A stretch of 64,000 nt of DNA from contig JAMKCF010000013.1 of assembly GCA_023634235.1 (NCBI GenBank), forward strand, positions 9,027,827 to 9,091,826, read 5' to 3'. The DNA comes from Pisaster brevispinus (lineage: Eukaryota; Echinodermata; Asteroidea; Forcipulatida; Asteriidae). Below the pieces are notes generated by a model, which was given only the letters and a program-made list of their open reading frames with translations, had not been told where the DNA came from and did no database searches. Below are positions 10,409-21,799 of the stretch, piece after piece (the stretch's first letter is position 1; every line of letters starts with the position of its first letter). The position numbers were made by a program, and so were the translations under genes.

Positions 10409-10706
10409 GCCGAACAAATCTGCTGAGGAGAAAAAATCTGCTCAGCAGAACAAATCTGCTCAGCATAGTTAATGTGCTGAGCAGGATATACCTTACTAGA
10501 CAAATCTTCTAAGCAGAACAAGTCTGCTGAGCGTGACAAATCTGCTGAGCCTGACAAATCTGCTGAGCAGGTCATACCTGCTAAGCAGGACAAATCTTCT
10601 GAGCAGGACGAGTTGAGTAAATCTGCTGAGCAGGACATACCTGCAGGACAAGTCTGCTGAGCAGGACAAATCTGCTAGTGCTAAGCAGAACAAGTCCGCT
10701 GAGTAG
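10409..10706. repeat. Degenerate minisatellite, 18-bp unit
   Basis: Variants of TCTGCTGAGCAGGACAAA occur about fifteen times. CTGCTGAGCAG is itself nearly palindromic, so a single strand could form many small hairpins. In one plus-strand frame the unit reads as a six-residue repeat (KSAEQD), and on the minus strand as SADLSC-like repeats. Frame-shifting indels and stops interrupt both readings, so I treat it as satellite DNA, not a gene. Confidence 0.85.
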
Positions 10707-11680
10707 ATCAATGTCACCCCAACATTTTGCTAATCACGACAAATGTATGCACTGAATGTTTATTTCATGCTCTCAGTAGCCTTTAAGGTCAAGGACAGCT
10801 GGCCCTGGTCAACTTTTCCAGATCAGCTTGGCCCCTTGATTCTTTAAATCAGGTAAATATGGCTGTCAAGAATCAAGAGCACAGTGACAGGTGTGTTGCT
10901 GTTGCATCACATAATATATGTTGACTCACGCCTATGATGCACATGAACTGCGGAATGGAATTGGTTCGTCGAGACTGGTTGTCCTGTTTTCTCTAAAACT
11001 ACCCTGCAGCTCCAAACTGCAGAGTGAGTATATGATTTGGAGAGTGGATGAAATGTTCTGCCCCCAAGCAAAACGTCCTTGCATAAAGTCTTAATCGTAA
11101 TAAAGTTGATGTTTGTTCACCAAAAAGCCTGAAAATCTCAGTCTACTCAATCCCAGGATTGACCCAAACGTATATTTTATTGCACTTTTTAAAATTGAAT
11201 TGTCAAATTAAAATTAGGGGAACCCAGAAAAATGCACAACATGTTGTTGAGTGGGATCTGAGCCTGCAGCCTCTTGGGTCATCAGTTATGCTTTCTACTC
11301 GATAAAAAAACCTAGATTTACAGTGAGATGTCAGTCAGAAGTGGTTCAGTTGTAGACATGTAGTCAACGATTAGTAAAAGTATAACAATTACCCCTCCTC
11401 AGATCACATTTTAATACCCCACACCGAAACCATCATCAGGTTTTCCCGCAGAAAAATAGTTCTCTTTGATAATGATACTCAAAAGTGTGTGACAAAACCA
11501 TATTCTGTCCACGTCAGTTTCTTTTGAAATTTGTTTGCTTTAAAACCTCTTATTTTCCCACTCCTCAACCCATGTTTAACTCATCATGTGACGGTAAAAA
11601 TATGTAGACAACTTTGGATGTCCTCCTTTTAGCAGTTGATATGGCTGTTATCTGCACATGCAATCTGGGTACTCCTACCA
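10707..11680. other. Unassigned sequence
   Basis: Nothing recognised on either strand. Confidence 0.4.
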
Positions 11681-11681
11681 G

Positions 11682-11800
11682 GGGTCCATGTCATGGCACT
11701 GCTTTGTGCTTACCACAGAATTCTGTGCTCAGGGCATCCTGTAAAGCACACAGGATTCTATGGTCCATAATCGCAGAATTCTGCTGTAATTGGGCCCCTA
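11682..11800. mobile_element. GGGCCC-type MITE, short GAATTCTG subfamily
   Basis: Starts GGGGTCCATGTCATGGCACTGCTT and ends GCAGAATTCTGCTGTAATTGGGCCCC. It contains the paired CACAGAATTCTGTGCTC and ATTCTATGGTCCATAA motifs typical of the ~120-bp subfamily seen at 31269, 36219, 41396, 49590, 49686 and 55797. Confidence 0.75.
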
Positions 11801-12074
11801 TATTTATGTTCCAGTCAAAATTTTGTAGGTACTCATACTAAAATTGAGTAATAAAATCATGTTCAACAATTTAAAGCTGGATTAGTACATTTGACTTTTT
11901 TTTTAATGTGTGTAAAAACCCTGAAAAAAGGTGTATATTTTTATTCAAAAGCTTATATATTGTTGTAAGGGTAATGGTGGTAAGCATCCCGTGAAATTAT
12001 TTCGCCTGAAATGCCCCCCTCTGATTAGAAATCAATAAAAAGTATTTCAAAGAATTCGAGTATCCAAAACTCAC

Positions 12075-12345
12075 CTCAAGTCGAGTTTTAGAGATTCAAA
12101 TTTCCATGGAGTCTGTTTTTTGGATGTTGTGGCTGGAGATGGGAATTGTACCCACGTTACCTGGCTAAACGTGGATGGGTTCGGCTTTCTTGATGATAAT
12201 ACCGTGACAGTGTTTTGCCGTTTTCCTAACAAACAGACGCTGTATTCAGCTGAAACTTTCACAGGTGACTTATAGTGTATCTTTAATTACAATTTGGATT
12301 ATAAACCAGCCAATCTATGACCCTACCTTTAATGCTAGTTATAAT
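12075..12345. repeat. Dispersed repeat (family C)
   Basis: Shares GATTCAA(G/A)TTTC, CTTGATGA(T/A)A(T/A)TA, GACAGT(G)TTTT, GAAACTTTCACAGG and CTA(T/C)GACCCTACCTTTAA with 20315-20570. Its right edge (ACCCTACCTTTAA) resembles the right edge of the TTAA foldback elements, so it may be a divergent member. Confidence 0.6.
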
Positions 12346-12663
12346 GGACTTGTTGACAAGATATTGACTATTCAGAGTGCTGTTGCAAAGATTTCCTCTA
12401 AACCTAACCCACTACCTGGTTGTTGTGTGTCTCCATGGTCTGTTGCTCTATGACCTCAGGTTCCCAGGAGTTCTATAGAACTGAGCTTATGGTTTCCCTC
12501 ATTGTATAAAACAGGGATTAGTTTTTACCGAAATTTGCAGATTACGACCGAAAGTTATGTCCCCTGAGGGTAAGTCAGAAATTCACAGTTTCCTTACGTA
12601 AATAGATTAGCAGAGATTGGAAAGGATTGTTAAAGAATTATTAACAGTGCTATAACTTTTGGC

Positions 12664-12683
12664 GGGGGGGGGGGGGGGGGGGG
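12664..12683 (+). repeat. Uninterrupted run of 20 guanines
   Basis: Directly visible. Shorter G runs occur at 16821-16832, 36053-36064, 37899-37911 and 43629-43642, and a 15-base C run at 27885-27899. Such runs can form G-quadruplexes and are frequent sequencing-error sites. Confidence 0.95.
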
Positions 12684-14155
12684 ACGTGTTTCTATGTGGG
12701 CAGGTAACAATACATGGTACTTACCCCAATATTGTACTCAATTGTATGCTTTAATATTGTACTCAATTGCATTGCTTAATTTGATGTCCTTCCAAAACAG
12801 AAAGTTTGGTTGCACAAAAGCATTTAAACATTTTATTACTTCCTTTGAATGAGTGAAATTTGTTTTCTTTTGAAATTGCGGGGGAAACATTTTCAGTTTT
12901 GCATTGAATCTTGTGACTAAAAAAGTCAGTAAAAATTTACATTGTGCAATGTGGTAGTTGAATGTTTAATTAGGGCATACATTGTAAATACACGTACCAC
13001 TGCAATTGTTGGCCATAGAAACAGTACTATAGGCCTCAAAAATGCATGGTTGCGTCTGAAAAAAACCCAATCATGAACTGATTTTGCTAAAACCATGAAG
13101 CAGTTACAGCCTTTGATCGTCAATGTCATGGCTCTAGAACCCTCTAAAAATGTTCTGTAGAGATAAAGGATGTGGAAATGCCTTTAAGACCCAGCACTTG
13201 CTTATCTGAGGAACCCTCTCACTGTATACCAACATGTCAGCCGCCTCCATAAACTACATCCATTCAAACACTCTCACCTGGACCCATCTGTGTTGGTGAC
13301 CCACCTGTGTTTGGTTCTTCCTTGTTCCACCAGTGACCTCACATCATGAGCAAGGCCTGTGTTTTGGGGTATACCTAGCCCAGGTTGGACTCCTCCGTTG
13401 CATACAACTTGACAGGTATACCCAGAAAAGCACTATTCTGAATGAATTAAATAAACATATGTGAAAAGGATGGTAGCAGGTATAATTTGAGCTGATTCAT
13501 CAAACTTTTTCATGGCATATTGGATAATGTAGTAAAGCACACATCTTGCGATATTTCTATGAGTTGGTGATCAGAGGAAGGTTTGATGTTGGTGTTGGGG
13601 CGCCAGCTGGATCTTTGTCAATAAAGAGCAACGATGTATGAAATAGTTAATCATTGGTCTAGTCATTGCGCTATGGTCCAGTGAACATGTACTTTCACTT
13701 ACAAAGGTTAGGTCAATATAGGACCCCCCTGATTGACCTTGGTGTCTGATCATCATGGTCATCATTGAAGAGGTTTTTTTTGCATCGTTGTTATATTGCG
13801 TAGGGCAGAGCCTCAAAGTCAAATTAATCTCACTGCACATGCAGCTCTAGTCTACAGGTTTTTCTCTACTGTGCACAGTGCTCCAACTTCATGTACCTCT
13901 CGGGACTTGTACAGAGTTTCTGCGCTTTCAAGTCGTATTATTGAAGTGGAGAAATATTGGGAAATGTTGTTATGAAAGTCAGAAGGACTGTCTACAGAGG
14001 GTGAGCAGCCCCATGAATGTCTGTCATTGATGTGCTCCAAATTTGTTTTGGAATATGTATTCTACCAAAATATTTGTGAAACTTACAAATTGCTGTCAGT
14101 TTCTCTGTACAAAAATAGTTTTGTTTTATTGTACACTCCTGAAGTCGTTTTTCCA
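12684..14155. other. Unassigned sequence
   Basis: No repeat family, RNA gene or exon recognised. It includes a ~30-base near-repeat CAATATTGTACTCAATTG... at 12728-12775. Confidence 0.4.
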
Positions 14156-14156
14156 A

Positions 14157-14243
14157 TGTAAGGAAAATGTAAGTTTCTGTAAAAAATGGAGACCAAGATG
14201 TAAGAAAAACGTAAGTTTCTGTAAAAAATGGAGACCATTATTT
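14157..14243. repeat. Two tandem copies of a 42-bp unit
   Basis: The unit ATGTAAG(A/G)AAAAYGTAAGTTTCTGTAAAAAATGGAGACC occurs at about 14157 and 14199. The offset between identical landmarks (GTTTCTGTAAAAAATGG at 14173 and 14215) is 42 bases. Confidence 0.85.
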
Positions 14244-14655
14244 TAAGAAATAAACTTGTCTCCTTATATTGTTTATGAGAGCTTTTTGCACTGTTCAGAA
14301 CCATACTTGGCACATTAGTCTAGAAAGTTAAATTAAAGCATTGTTAATTACAAACCGCTGACTGTTCATAATGAATCACATGCAGGTACTGGATTGCTAT
14401 TTTTGTCAAAGCAAATATCGGAACTGCTGTGAATCCCCCCAATTTTTAAAAATAAAATTCACTTTAAATTTTACGGAGTGTTATTTTGTGTGCACTCCTC
14501 AGACAAGTCTAGGGAATGCAGAGGAGAACAATTGTACTCGCACTCCTTGAAAATGATGGTCTGCATTTGAATCCATATGTGGTTTGCTAACCTGCATGTA
14601 AAACAAAATTGTTTGCAATGACATGACCTGGTTTGTCTGCTTATGTTCACTACAG

Positions 14656-14728
14656 GAAATTCCAGAAGCATTCACTGAAGAAAAGGTTGCATCAGGACTG
14701 ACTACACCTCCACTGAGGGGGAAAAAAG
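14656..14728 (+). CDS. Probable internal coding exon, 73 bp
   Basis: The acceptor is good (polypyrimidine-rich TTTGTCTGCTTATGTTCACTACAG) and the donor is acceptable (AAAAAAG|GTAGGC). Exactly one frame, phase 0 at entry, is open throughout. It encodes EIPEAFTEEKVASG followed by LTTPPLRGKK and leaves one base of the next codon. The peptide is hydrophilic and has the look of a linker in a cytoplasmic or nuclear protein. I do not recognise the gene, and no neighbouring exon with matching phase was found, so the host gene would have introns of many kilobases. This is the best plus-strand exon candidate in the window. Confidence 0.42.
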
Positions 14729-15400
14729 GTAGGCAGACCAAAAACAAACAAACAAGTGTGATATAAATTGTAAAAAGGACTGGATTGCATCAAACATTCA
14801 AAAGGAAAAGTTATTTTCTGTACAGTTTGTTGAGCGTCCATGTTTATGGACTGTTATTGTGTTTGGAAAGGGAAGAGATTGAGGTCAGGTATTGAGGCTG
14901 AACTGTAGAAGGTCAACACAATGACACCTCTTTAGACAGAATGTAATTTTGCAGTCTAGTGAATTCCTGCTTGGATGATAAACAAACAATTCAAAGGTAG
15001 TTTCCAATGTTTGTCAAAAACTCAGCTGTCCAGAGGGCCTTTCAGCAGAAGGAATTTTCTCATGGCCTGATTATGAGTCTTTTTGGGGGACCAATGCTGT
15101 CAGCCAAAGGGGGTGAATACTCTAGAGTTGAATCTGGTCTTTCGTGGATGACCCAGAGACCTGTGGCTTGGATTCGTACATTGCCCTGCATAGGGCTTAA
15201 TTCATGCAATTGTAGAAACAACAGGGGTTCTCTCTCAAGGCTATGGATCCTTCACAAGCTTTCAGCACTTGAAATATCAGTTATGGTGACTCTATGATGT
15301 GGTGAATCATGCAGACATATTATGTTGGACCAGAGAGTAAAGGGTTGGACACTGCAGTCTGTAAACATTATTATCATGGTCAAATCTGTAAATGATTAGT
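14729..15400. other. Unassigned, probably intronic
   Basis: Nothing recognised. If 14656-14728 is a real exon, this would be the start of its downstream intron. Confidence 0.35.
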
Positions 15401-15403
15401 TTA

Positions 15404-15600
15404 CAGTCAACTCTAGTTATAAAGAACACTGTTATAAAGAGGTTCTGCTTTAATAAAAAGTACATTCTTAAGTCCAGAATCTCATTTCTACTTTGTGGCT
15501 CTCTTTGGTTTGCTTTCCTCTTATCACAACATTCCTGTTATAAAGAGGTAATTTGGCCAGTCTCAGAGATCTTGTTATACGGAGAGTCGGATATATATGA
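15404..15600 (+). mobile_element. Tc1/mariner (pogo/Tigger-like) terminal fragment
   Basis: Starts TA|CAGTCAACTCTAGTTATAAAG, with internal CTGTTATAAAGAGGT occurring twice (about 15429 and 15535) and TTGTTATACGGAGAGTCGGA. This CAGTCRACTCT...GTTATAAMGA pattern is characteristic of pogo/Tigger-type ends. The opposite end is not found, so it looks truncated. Confidence 0.5.
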
Positions 15601-16284
15601 AGAAAGCACTCCAACCTGTTATTGCGAGCAGATCCCAGGCGCTGCAGCTTTGGACATTTATTGTACAAGAAATTCTGTGATGAGACAACGACATGGTGAT
15701 GCTGTAGACGCAGATCTCTTTATGAGCTTTCAAGACCTCTGATCGATCTGTGCAGTTTTGTTGCCATACTGTTCATTGCTCTGGAGCTAAGTCTGATTTT
15801 GTTCATGTGCATGCAGTGTCTTCTTGTGAACCCTAAATTGTGAGTATAGCTAGTATAAACTTAATTGGGTTAGGGCATGGGACAGGTACAAATTAAACGA
15901 AAACCATTTACCTTCACCTTGACCCAGTGTACAGTATGTTTTTCCCGAATGTTTGTTTCGGTCGCATTATTTTGTTTGCATTGGCTTACATTGCCATGAC
16001 TCCTGTTGGGTAGAGTAAGTGAGACAATTGTTTACTGTTGAATTGAAAGACGGCTTCCGTTTAGGCAGAGTTACTCCCAAAGGCAATGATAGAAATGACA
16101 AGACTTTTCTACAGCAGTGTTGACGGTTTTGGGTCATTGCCTTTTCAACCTTTTGGACATGTAGTTACCATGCGTAATAAATGTCAGACTTTGAGATGCC
16201 ATAGGTACAGGTGTGTCCTACAAGTACCTTACCAATTCCCATTGTTCGTGTTGTTAGTTGCATTTTTAACCGGAGCACCAACTT

Positions 16285-16435
16285 CTTGCAGATTTGTTTT
16301 CTGCTAAGCAAAAATAAGAACGAAGCCCATAACAGATTGTACACATGGTTGTAATAACATGGTATTTTGGCTGGTAGTGGTAACCTTATTAGTTACTTTT
16401 TCTGCCTTAAGCTGCTCTATGAAGTTGGGCTTTAA
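16285..16435. mobile_element. GGGCCC-type MITE, partial copy
   Basis: Contains TTTCTGCTAAGCAAAAATAAG, CATGGTATTTTGGCTGGTAGTGGTAACC and the right end CTTAAGCTGCTCTATGAAGTTGGGCTT. The left terminus is missing or replaced. Confidence 0.65.
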
Positions 16436-17435
16436 AATTAAACCAGACTAAACTTGGTTTATCAGATATTTTGCTAACCTTTTGTCCAAGTTTCCCTTTT
16501 CATTAGATACTACTTTCACTGTAAGCGCTTAGATGATCAACTGACCCATTATTAGAGTACAGCTCCAGATTAAACCATTTTAACCAATCCATTCCAAGGC
16601 TTGAAGAAAATATGGTTAGCCCCCATTTTGTATGACAAATTGTAGTCATAATTTGCTATGGTACACAGGGGACTTGACAAAGACTGTGATATAATGTTCA
16701 AGGTTAATTGTTTAAAAAACATGTATATTTCTGGTAATATAACCAAGGAACCACAAAAGTGCCTTGCAGGCCTGATACCTGTGATTAGAAGATGTTGAAG
16801 CAATCTTAGTTTTAGAGATTGGGGGGGGGGGGTAACCCCTGCATTTAGGTAGGGACTGAAAACCCAACCCACATACAAGGCAGGATTGAATTGAGTTCCA
16901 CAAAGATGAAAGGCAGGGAAGAGTCCACTAAACCAACCCGAATGCTCAAACACTTGCGCACTTACTATTATTTGCCAAACCCAGTTTGCCTCATTTTTAA
17001 GGGCACCAAGGCCAATTGCCGGGCAATAAATAGGAGATTCAAAACTTGTAGGCCTGTTGATGGAAGTTGCTCTGTGTGGCGTTTTCCCGAAACAGTCGTC
17101 TGCCAGTTAAGAAAAACCTGAGGACAAGCAGAATTTTATGTCCAAGTGGTCCAGCTGGCTTGTTCAGTGTGACCCAAAGACACATAAAAGAAAGGCCATG
17201 TTTGTACATGTTGGTCATGTTCAAGTCCCATGTAAAGACAATGTTGTAAGTCTAGACAAGTGAATAATCTGGCCGACTTGTGACATGTCAAGGTACATGG
17301 TCAGGCTGGCTAGTCACTGAAATAGGTATGACATAAGTGGTCATGAGGACAAGTCTATATGTAGTGGGTCATTATAGACAATGGTAGAGCACTCAGGCTA
17401 GTATTGAAGATAACTTAAGTTGTGTGGTTGGCCTA
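16436..17435. other. Unassigned sequence
   Basis: No coding or repeat assignment except a 12-G run at 16821-16832. Confidence 0.4.
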
Positions 17436-18701
17436 CACTGCAAAAAATATTGGTTAAATTTTGACCAACATTTTGACCAACGTTAGGTCTAATATGAACT
17501 CTCTAAACTGTTGGTCAAAATTTAGCCCAACAAGGTTGGGTAAATATTTTGACCAACTTATAGGTCTAATAAAATTACCATACTGTTGGTCAAAATCTTA
17601 ATAAACTTTATTGGTAATTTTGTTAACCAATTGTTGGGTAGAAAGGTTTGATGTTTCAGTTGGGTAATTTTACTTGACCAAGTGTTGGGGATTTTTTATC
17701 AACAAAAGTTGGTCAATATGTATTGTGCTATTAATTCACCATTTGATTCACAGTTCCCCGTGTGATACGTCGTACGTCCAGGCATCGAAACGATCTTTTC
17801 CACAGTGGCGAGTGGTGGAGAGCTGTGCCATTGGCGTCTCTCCAAAAAACGTGGGGTAGCCCAGTGGTTTATAGATGTTTTTGAAGAAAAGTTTTTAACT
17901 AAATAACGTTTGTTTTCCGTTCAGATGCTGTACACAGTCGTGCCAGATGCAGTGCAAGCAATGCAGTGATAGTGCTATTCGTGTATTGTTGTACACCGCG
18001 TTGCATGTCTATACTCCATACAATGCACTGCCTGCAGGGTGTTTGTAACGTTACAATACATGTATAAGAAATGCATGATAAAACTGAAAACTAATTCAAT
18101 GGCATTATCACTGTGCTGCTTGCTATAGGCAACTGTCACGACTATGTACAAGTGAATAGGAAACAAAACTTAATATTTAGTTAAAAACTTGCCTTCAAAA
18201 GGATCTATAACCACTGGGCAACTCGCTCTTTTAAGAGAGACGACACGGTCACAGCAACTCTCCACTCGCCATTTTAGAAAAGATCGTGTTTATGCTTTTA
18301 TGCATGCACGTCGTAAGTCTTATGGCGGGAACAATTCCCAACTAATGTGGAAAATATGACCAGTTGTTGGGCAAATGTTTGATCGTAGTGTGCATGATCG
18401 GACGATTTTGCCCAACTAATGTGTATAATTTTCACCAACAACTACTATTAATTAAAATAAACAAAAAGTTGCCCAAGATATGGGCAACAGTGTAACCAAC
18501 AATTATAATGATTTCAGATTGCGAAATATTTGCCCAACATTTGCCCAACATTTGTTTCACTTCTTATGAAAAAAGGGCAAATAAAATGTTTGCCCAACAA
18601 CAGCAATTGTTGCTTTCGTTGGGCAAACATCGACCAATAGTTGTGGAAATCACATTGCCCAACAAATTGTGTCAAATGATTTGACCAACGTTTTTGCAGT
18701 G
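17436..18701. mobile_element. CACTG...CAGTG element with TTGGTCAA/TTGGGCAA arms and an internal inverted repeat
   Basis: The ends are inverted: CACTGCAAAAA at 17436 and TTTTTGCAGTG ending at 18701 (1,266 bp), flanked on both sides by TA. The outer ~280 bp on the left and ~340 bp on the right are saturated with TTGGTCAAAATTTT, TTGACCAAC and TTTGCCCAAC motifs in both orientations. Inside lies a second, more GC-rich inverted repeat. Arm 1 is 17766-17876 (GTACGTCCAGG..., CGATCTTTTC, GGCGAGTGG, GTGGTTTATAGAT). Arm 2 is 18203-18316, running in reverse (ATCTATAACCAC..., CTCCACTCGCC, AAAAGATCG, CACGTCGTAAG). A ~325-bp unrelated spacer separates them. No transposase is visible. The class is uncertain: CACTA-like by termini, Tc1/mariner-like by TA flanks. 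Confidence 0.85.
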
Positions 18702-20160
18702 TAGTACCCTTTCATTTTGGGGGATGATAGGTCATTGGTAAAAAGTGAAAGGGGGCGTCATGGGGGGTGATGACCAATGAAAAGGGAACCACTTGAGTTC
18801 CTGAAAAAGGAAAAGATGAATATTTTTAGTAATCACTGATGACACGTTCAGGAAGTGGTAAGTGAGGATGGCGACACCAGTCCCCAACGTGGTGAATGTT
18901 TTAGGCAGGGGAAGTAAAGGGACATTGTAGTCTATTAAAGAGGAAACAAACCCTATTTGCAAGGAAAAAACAACAAAATTGTCATTTTATTTTCACAGGA
19001 TCTCATGATTAAAGAGGTTCCAATGTTTAATTGATAGAATCCTTGTTTAGGGGCTTATCTAATTAAACTTGTACACACATATTGCTTGAATTTAGCATGT
19101 TTGCTTGGCTCTTCGGACAGAATGAAATGCTGTTAAAAGAAAAGGAAGTGCTTATAAATGTAAGGTTCATGTTTTAGGACAAATTTATCCTGTTGGTAAG
19201 TCATCATGTCACACGTACACATTTTTGCTGCACATCCAAAGTTTTTGCTAATTTCGGTTCGGCCCCCAAAACTGGCATACGTTAGTGTGTAATTTTCCAA
19301 AAATTCACGCATGTCATCATTCAAAAGCACTTCTTTTCACGGAAATTTTTAATTCTGAAAGGACCTCAAGTTTTTGAGGAACATATGTAAAAGCCAAGTT
19401 AAATTTTAAAACTTTTCTTGCATAAATCATCAAAGAAAAACTTGCTTAATGCAAGTCTTATGTATGAGCTTCTTGTATTGCAGGCAGTGGAGCCAGTTTG
19501 TGATGTGAAGTGAGTGTGGCTTGCAGTGGAATTTTGTCACAATTAGAACAGGATAGTGGCAAAACCAACTATTTGATGCAAACCTGCATGTGAAGAAAAT
19601 ATCCTTACAGGCAATTATGTAATGAGATCACACCCATGTGCCATTTGTTGGTTAGATTTGAATGATGTCTTGTAGCAGCACAGTGTGCTTCTCGGTCATA
19701 AGTGAATGCTCAGTTTGAAATCCTTAGACTAAATCAAATGCTGCTAAACATTTTTATTATTATGGTTGGGGGCAAGCTTTTGCACATATTTACATTATCG
19801 ATGGTGAATACAAATTTTCAATGGTTGTGTTTGGCATTATTAGGGTACCAGTCTTTGCTGATCTGGAGGTGCTAGATGCAAAAGCTAGCCCTGAACCAAG
19901 CAATGTAGCAACGATATTTTTTAGTCTAAAGACAACCAGACAAGTCTCTTCATCAGAAATTCCAATTTAACTCACACATGGATAGTTTAAACCAATTAGG
20001 GTGTTAAGCTGTTTTTGGCAAGTTTGCGTCACAGGAACTTCAAACAACTTTTGAAGTTGCACGTTTTTTTGAAATAAGTGCAATTTGTTGCCAACATCCT
20101 GGTGAGTGTGGCTGAGCAATCCAGGGAATATTAGGCCTATTTGCTGACTATAGCGAAGTA
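18702..20160. other. Unassigned sequence
   Basis: No repeat family or convincing exon. A possible 26-base microexon at 19484-19509 is discussed among the findings. Confidence 0.4.
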
Positions 20161-20164
20161 ATGG

Positions 20165-20285
20165 GTACCTGTGAGGGTAAATAGTGTTGATGTGAATGAT
20201 TAGGAACCAGCCTGTGTGCCAATTTGACTGCTGGTGCTGCATACTCATAGGAAGTTGAGATGGTTTCAGGAATGCTTAGGACCTG
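20165..20285. repeat. Dispersed repeat (family F)
   Basis: Shares CTGGTGCTGCATACTCMTA(A)GGA, GATGGTTTCAGGAATGCTT and AGG(A/C)CCTGA with the tandem pair at 57075-57500. Confidence 0.55.
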
Positions 20286-20314
20286 AAAAACAGGGTACAG
20301 ACTCTCCAAAGATT

Positions 20315-20570
20315 GTCTTCAGGAAAGTCTTGGAGATTCAAGTTTCTGTGGTGTTTGTTTGTGAATGCTGCGACCAGAGATGTGGTCGGTACGTGGATGG
20401 AATTGACATTCTTGATGAAATTAGTATGACAGTTTTTTCCTGTTTTCTCAACAAGTTATATACCTGAAACTTTCACAGGCCACTTTTATTTTAGCTTTAA
20501 GTTTTCCTATAAATCAGCATTACGTTATCAAAAACCAATGCATTCTACGACCCTACCTTTAACAACGAAA
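20315..20570. repeat. Dispersed repeat (family C), second copy
   Basis: Matches 12075-12345 in order along its length, ending CTACGACCCTACCTTTAA. The two copies are clearly diverged. Confidence 0.6.
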
Positions 20571-21156
20571 CACATCACTGTAAGTGTTTGGGGCATATAA
20601 AACTTGAATCATGTGCTCAGAAATTGCTCTTTGAAGCTTTGGGAGAATATATATAAAAGAGGGGATGGTCGAGAGGGGCTTAACAATGATCCCTCAATCT
20701 CTCCATACAAGTATTTTCCTACCTGATAATCAATCAATTTCAAATTAGGGGTGATTGAACCCCACTGTTAAAGCCCCCTTCCCCTCCCAGTTGTAAGCCA
20801 CTTGTAACGTGCAACTTCCTGGAATGACACATGCAATATATTCCACCCTGCCACTTCAAAGTACAGAGCACATGCTCACGGGATAAACCTCTGAAATAAT
20901 TATGGTTGGGTAAAACTTCCCTGGGTTTCTGACCTTGAGAAATCCCAATCAGTGGTAACCAAATGCTACAATTGAGGAGGGAAAAACAAGCTGCAGGATT
21001 ACTGGATCACATAAAGTATTTGGTGGGGGATTGATAGGAATCAGCAAGGTGGATTTGGACAGATTTGATGGGTAATCCCCTTGTTAAATGACCAGGAAAT
21101 AACATTTTAATTGGTTTAAGTGCTTGGATCAGAGATTGGAGAGTAACAAGACCAAA
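20571..21156. other. Unassigned sequence
   Basis: Nothing recognised. Confidence 0.4.
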
Positions 21157-21690
21157 GGGTACGTTCAGACGAGGAGTTAAACTAGCCCTTAATCCAAAAG
21201 TGCTAAAATAACCCTCCGTTGGAACGCAAAAATCCGGTCCGCGAGGGTCAATTTGACCCAGAGAACTGGGCTAAACTAAACCTAAAAAAATGTTGGATTA
21301 GCGTAACTTAGCCCAGGTTTTACGACCAACCCCCTGCTGCGAGGCCCAATAAACCATTGTTGGAACGCAACTGACCTGCTACATCCGGTCTATTTCATTC
21401 CATGTGACCTCTCCACAGAAGGTTACGTCATCATAACAACAACGCGCGTAGACTACCACAAGTAATTCCCAGCTGATGCATGTACATGTATACGAAGGAC
21501 CGGAAGAGTGGTCGGTCGGGGTCAGCTATGCATGACCTGATAATCATCGTGTGGGTCAGTTTAACCCGTGCGGACAGGACTAACTTACTCGTGTGAACGC
21601 AAGCCCAATTTGGAATAAGTCATTTTTATCTTTTGGACACCCGCGGTGCTCGGAATAAGGGTTAGTTTAACTCCCCGTCTGAACGTACCC
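21157..21690. mobile_element. 534-bp DNA transposon with ~39-bp terminal inverted repeats (PIF/Harbinger-like)
   Basis: The left end GGGTACGTTCAGACGAGG and the right end CCGTCTGAACGTACCC are inverted copies that continue for about 39 bp with three mismatches. AAA directly flanks both sides (21154-21156 and 21691-21693), consistent with a 3-bp target duplication. Subterminal GGAACGCAA/GTTGGAACGC motifs repeat internally. The interior has CpG-containing sequence unlike the flanks and no open frame of note, so it is non-autonomous. The superfamily is inferred from TSD length and terminal G run only. Confidence 0.85.
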
Positions 21691-21799
21691 AAAGTGTGTC
21701 ATTGCGGATTTGTTTTCGGGATGGTGTTGATCTCAGTTATGATTGCATGCTTTCCACAAAGTTGTGTACACTCTTCTAAAAAGTGGTACATCAGTACTA

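Noticed and set aside
10210..10717. Minus-strand open frames with Ser-Ala-Asp-Leu repeats
   Set aside because: They are the translation of the 18-bp minisatellite; frame is lost repeatedly by indels.
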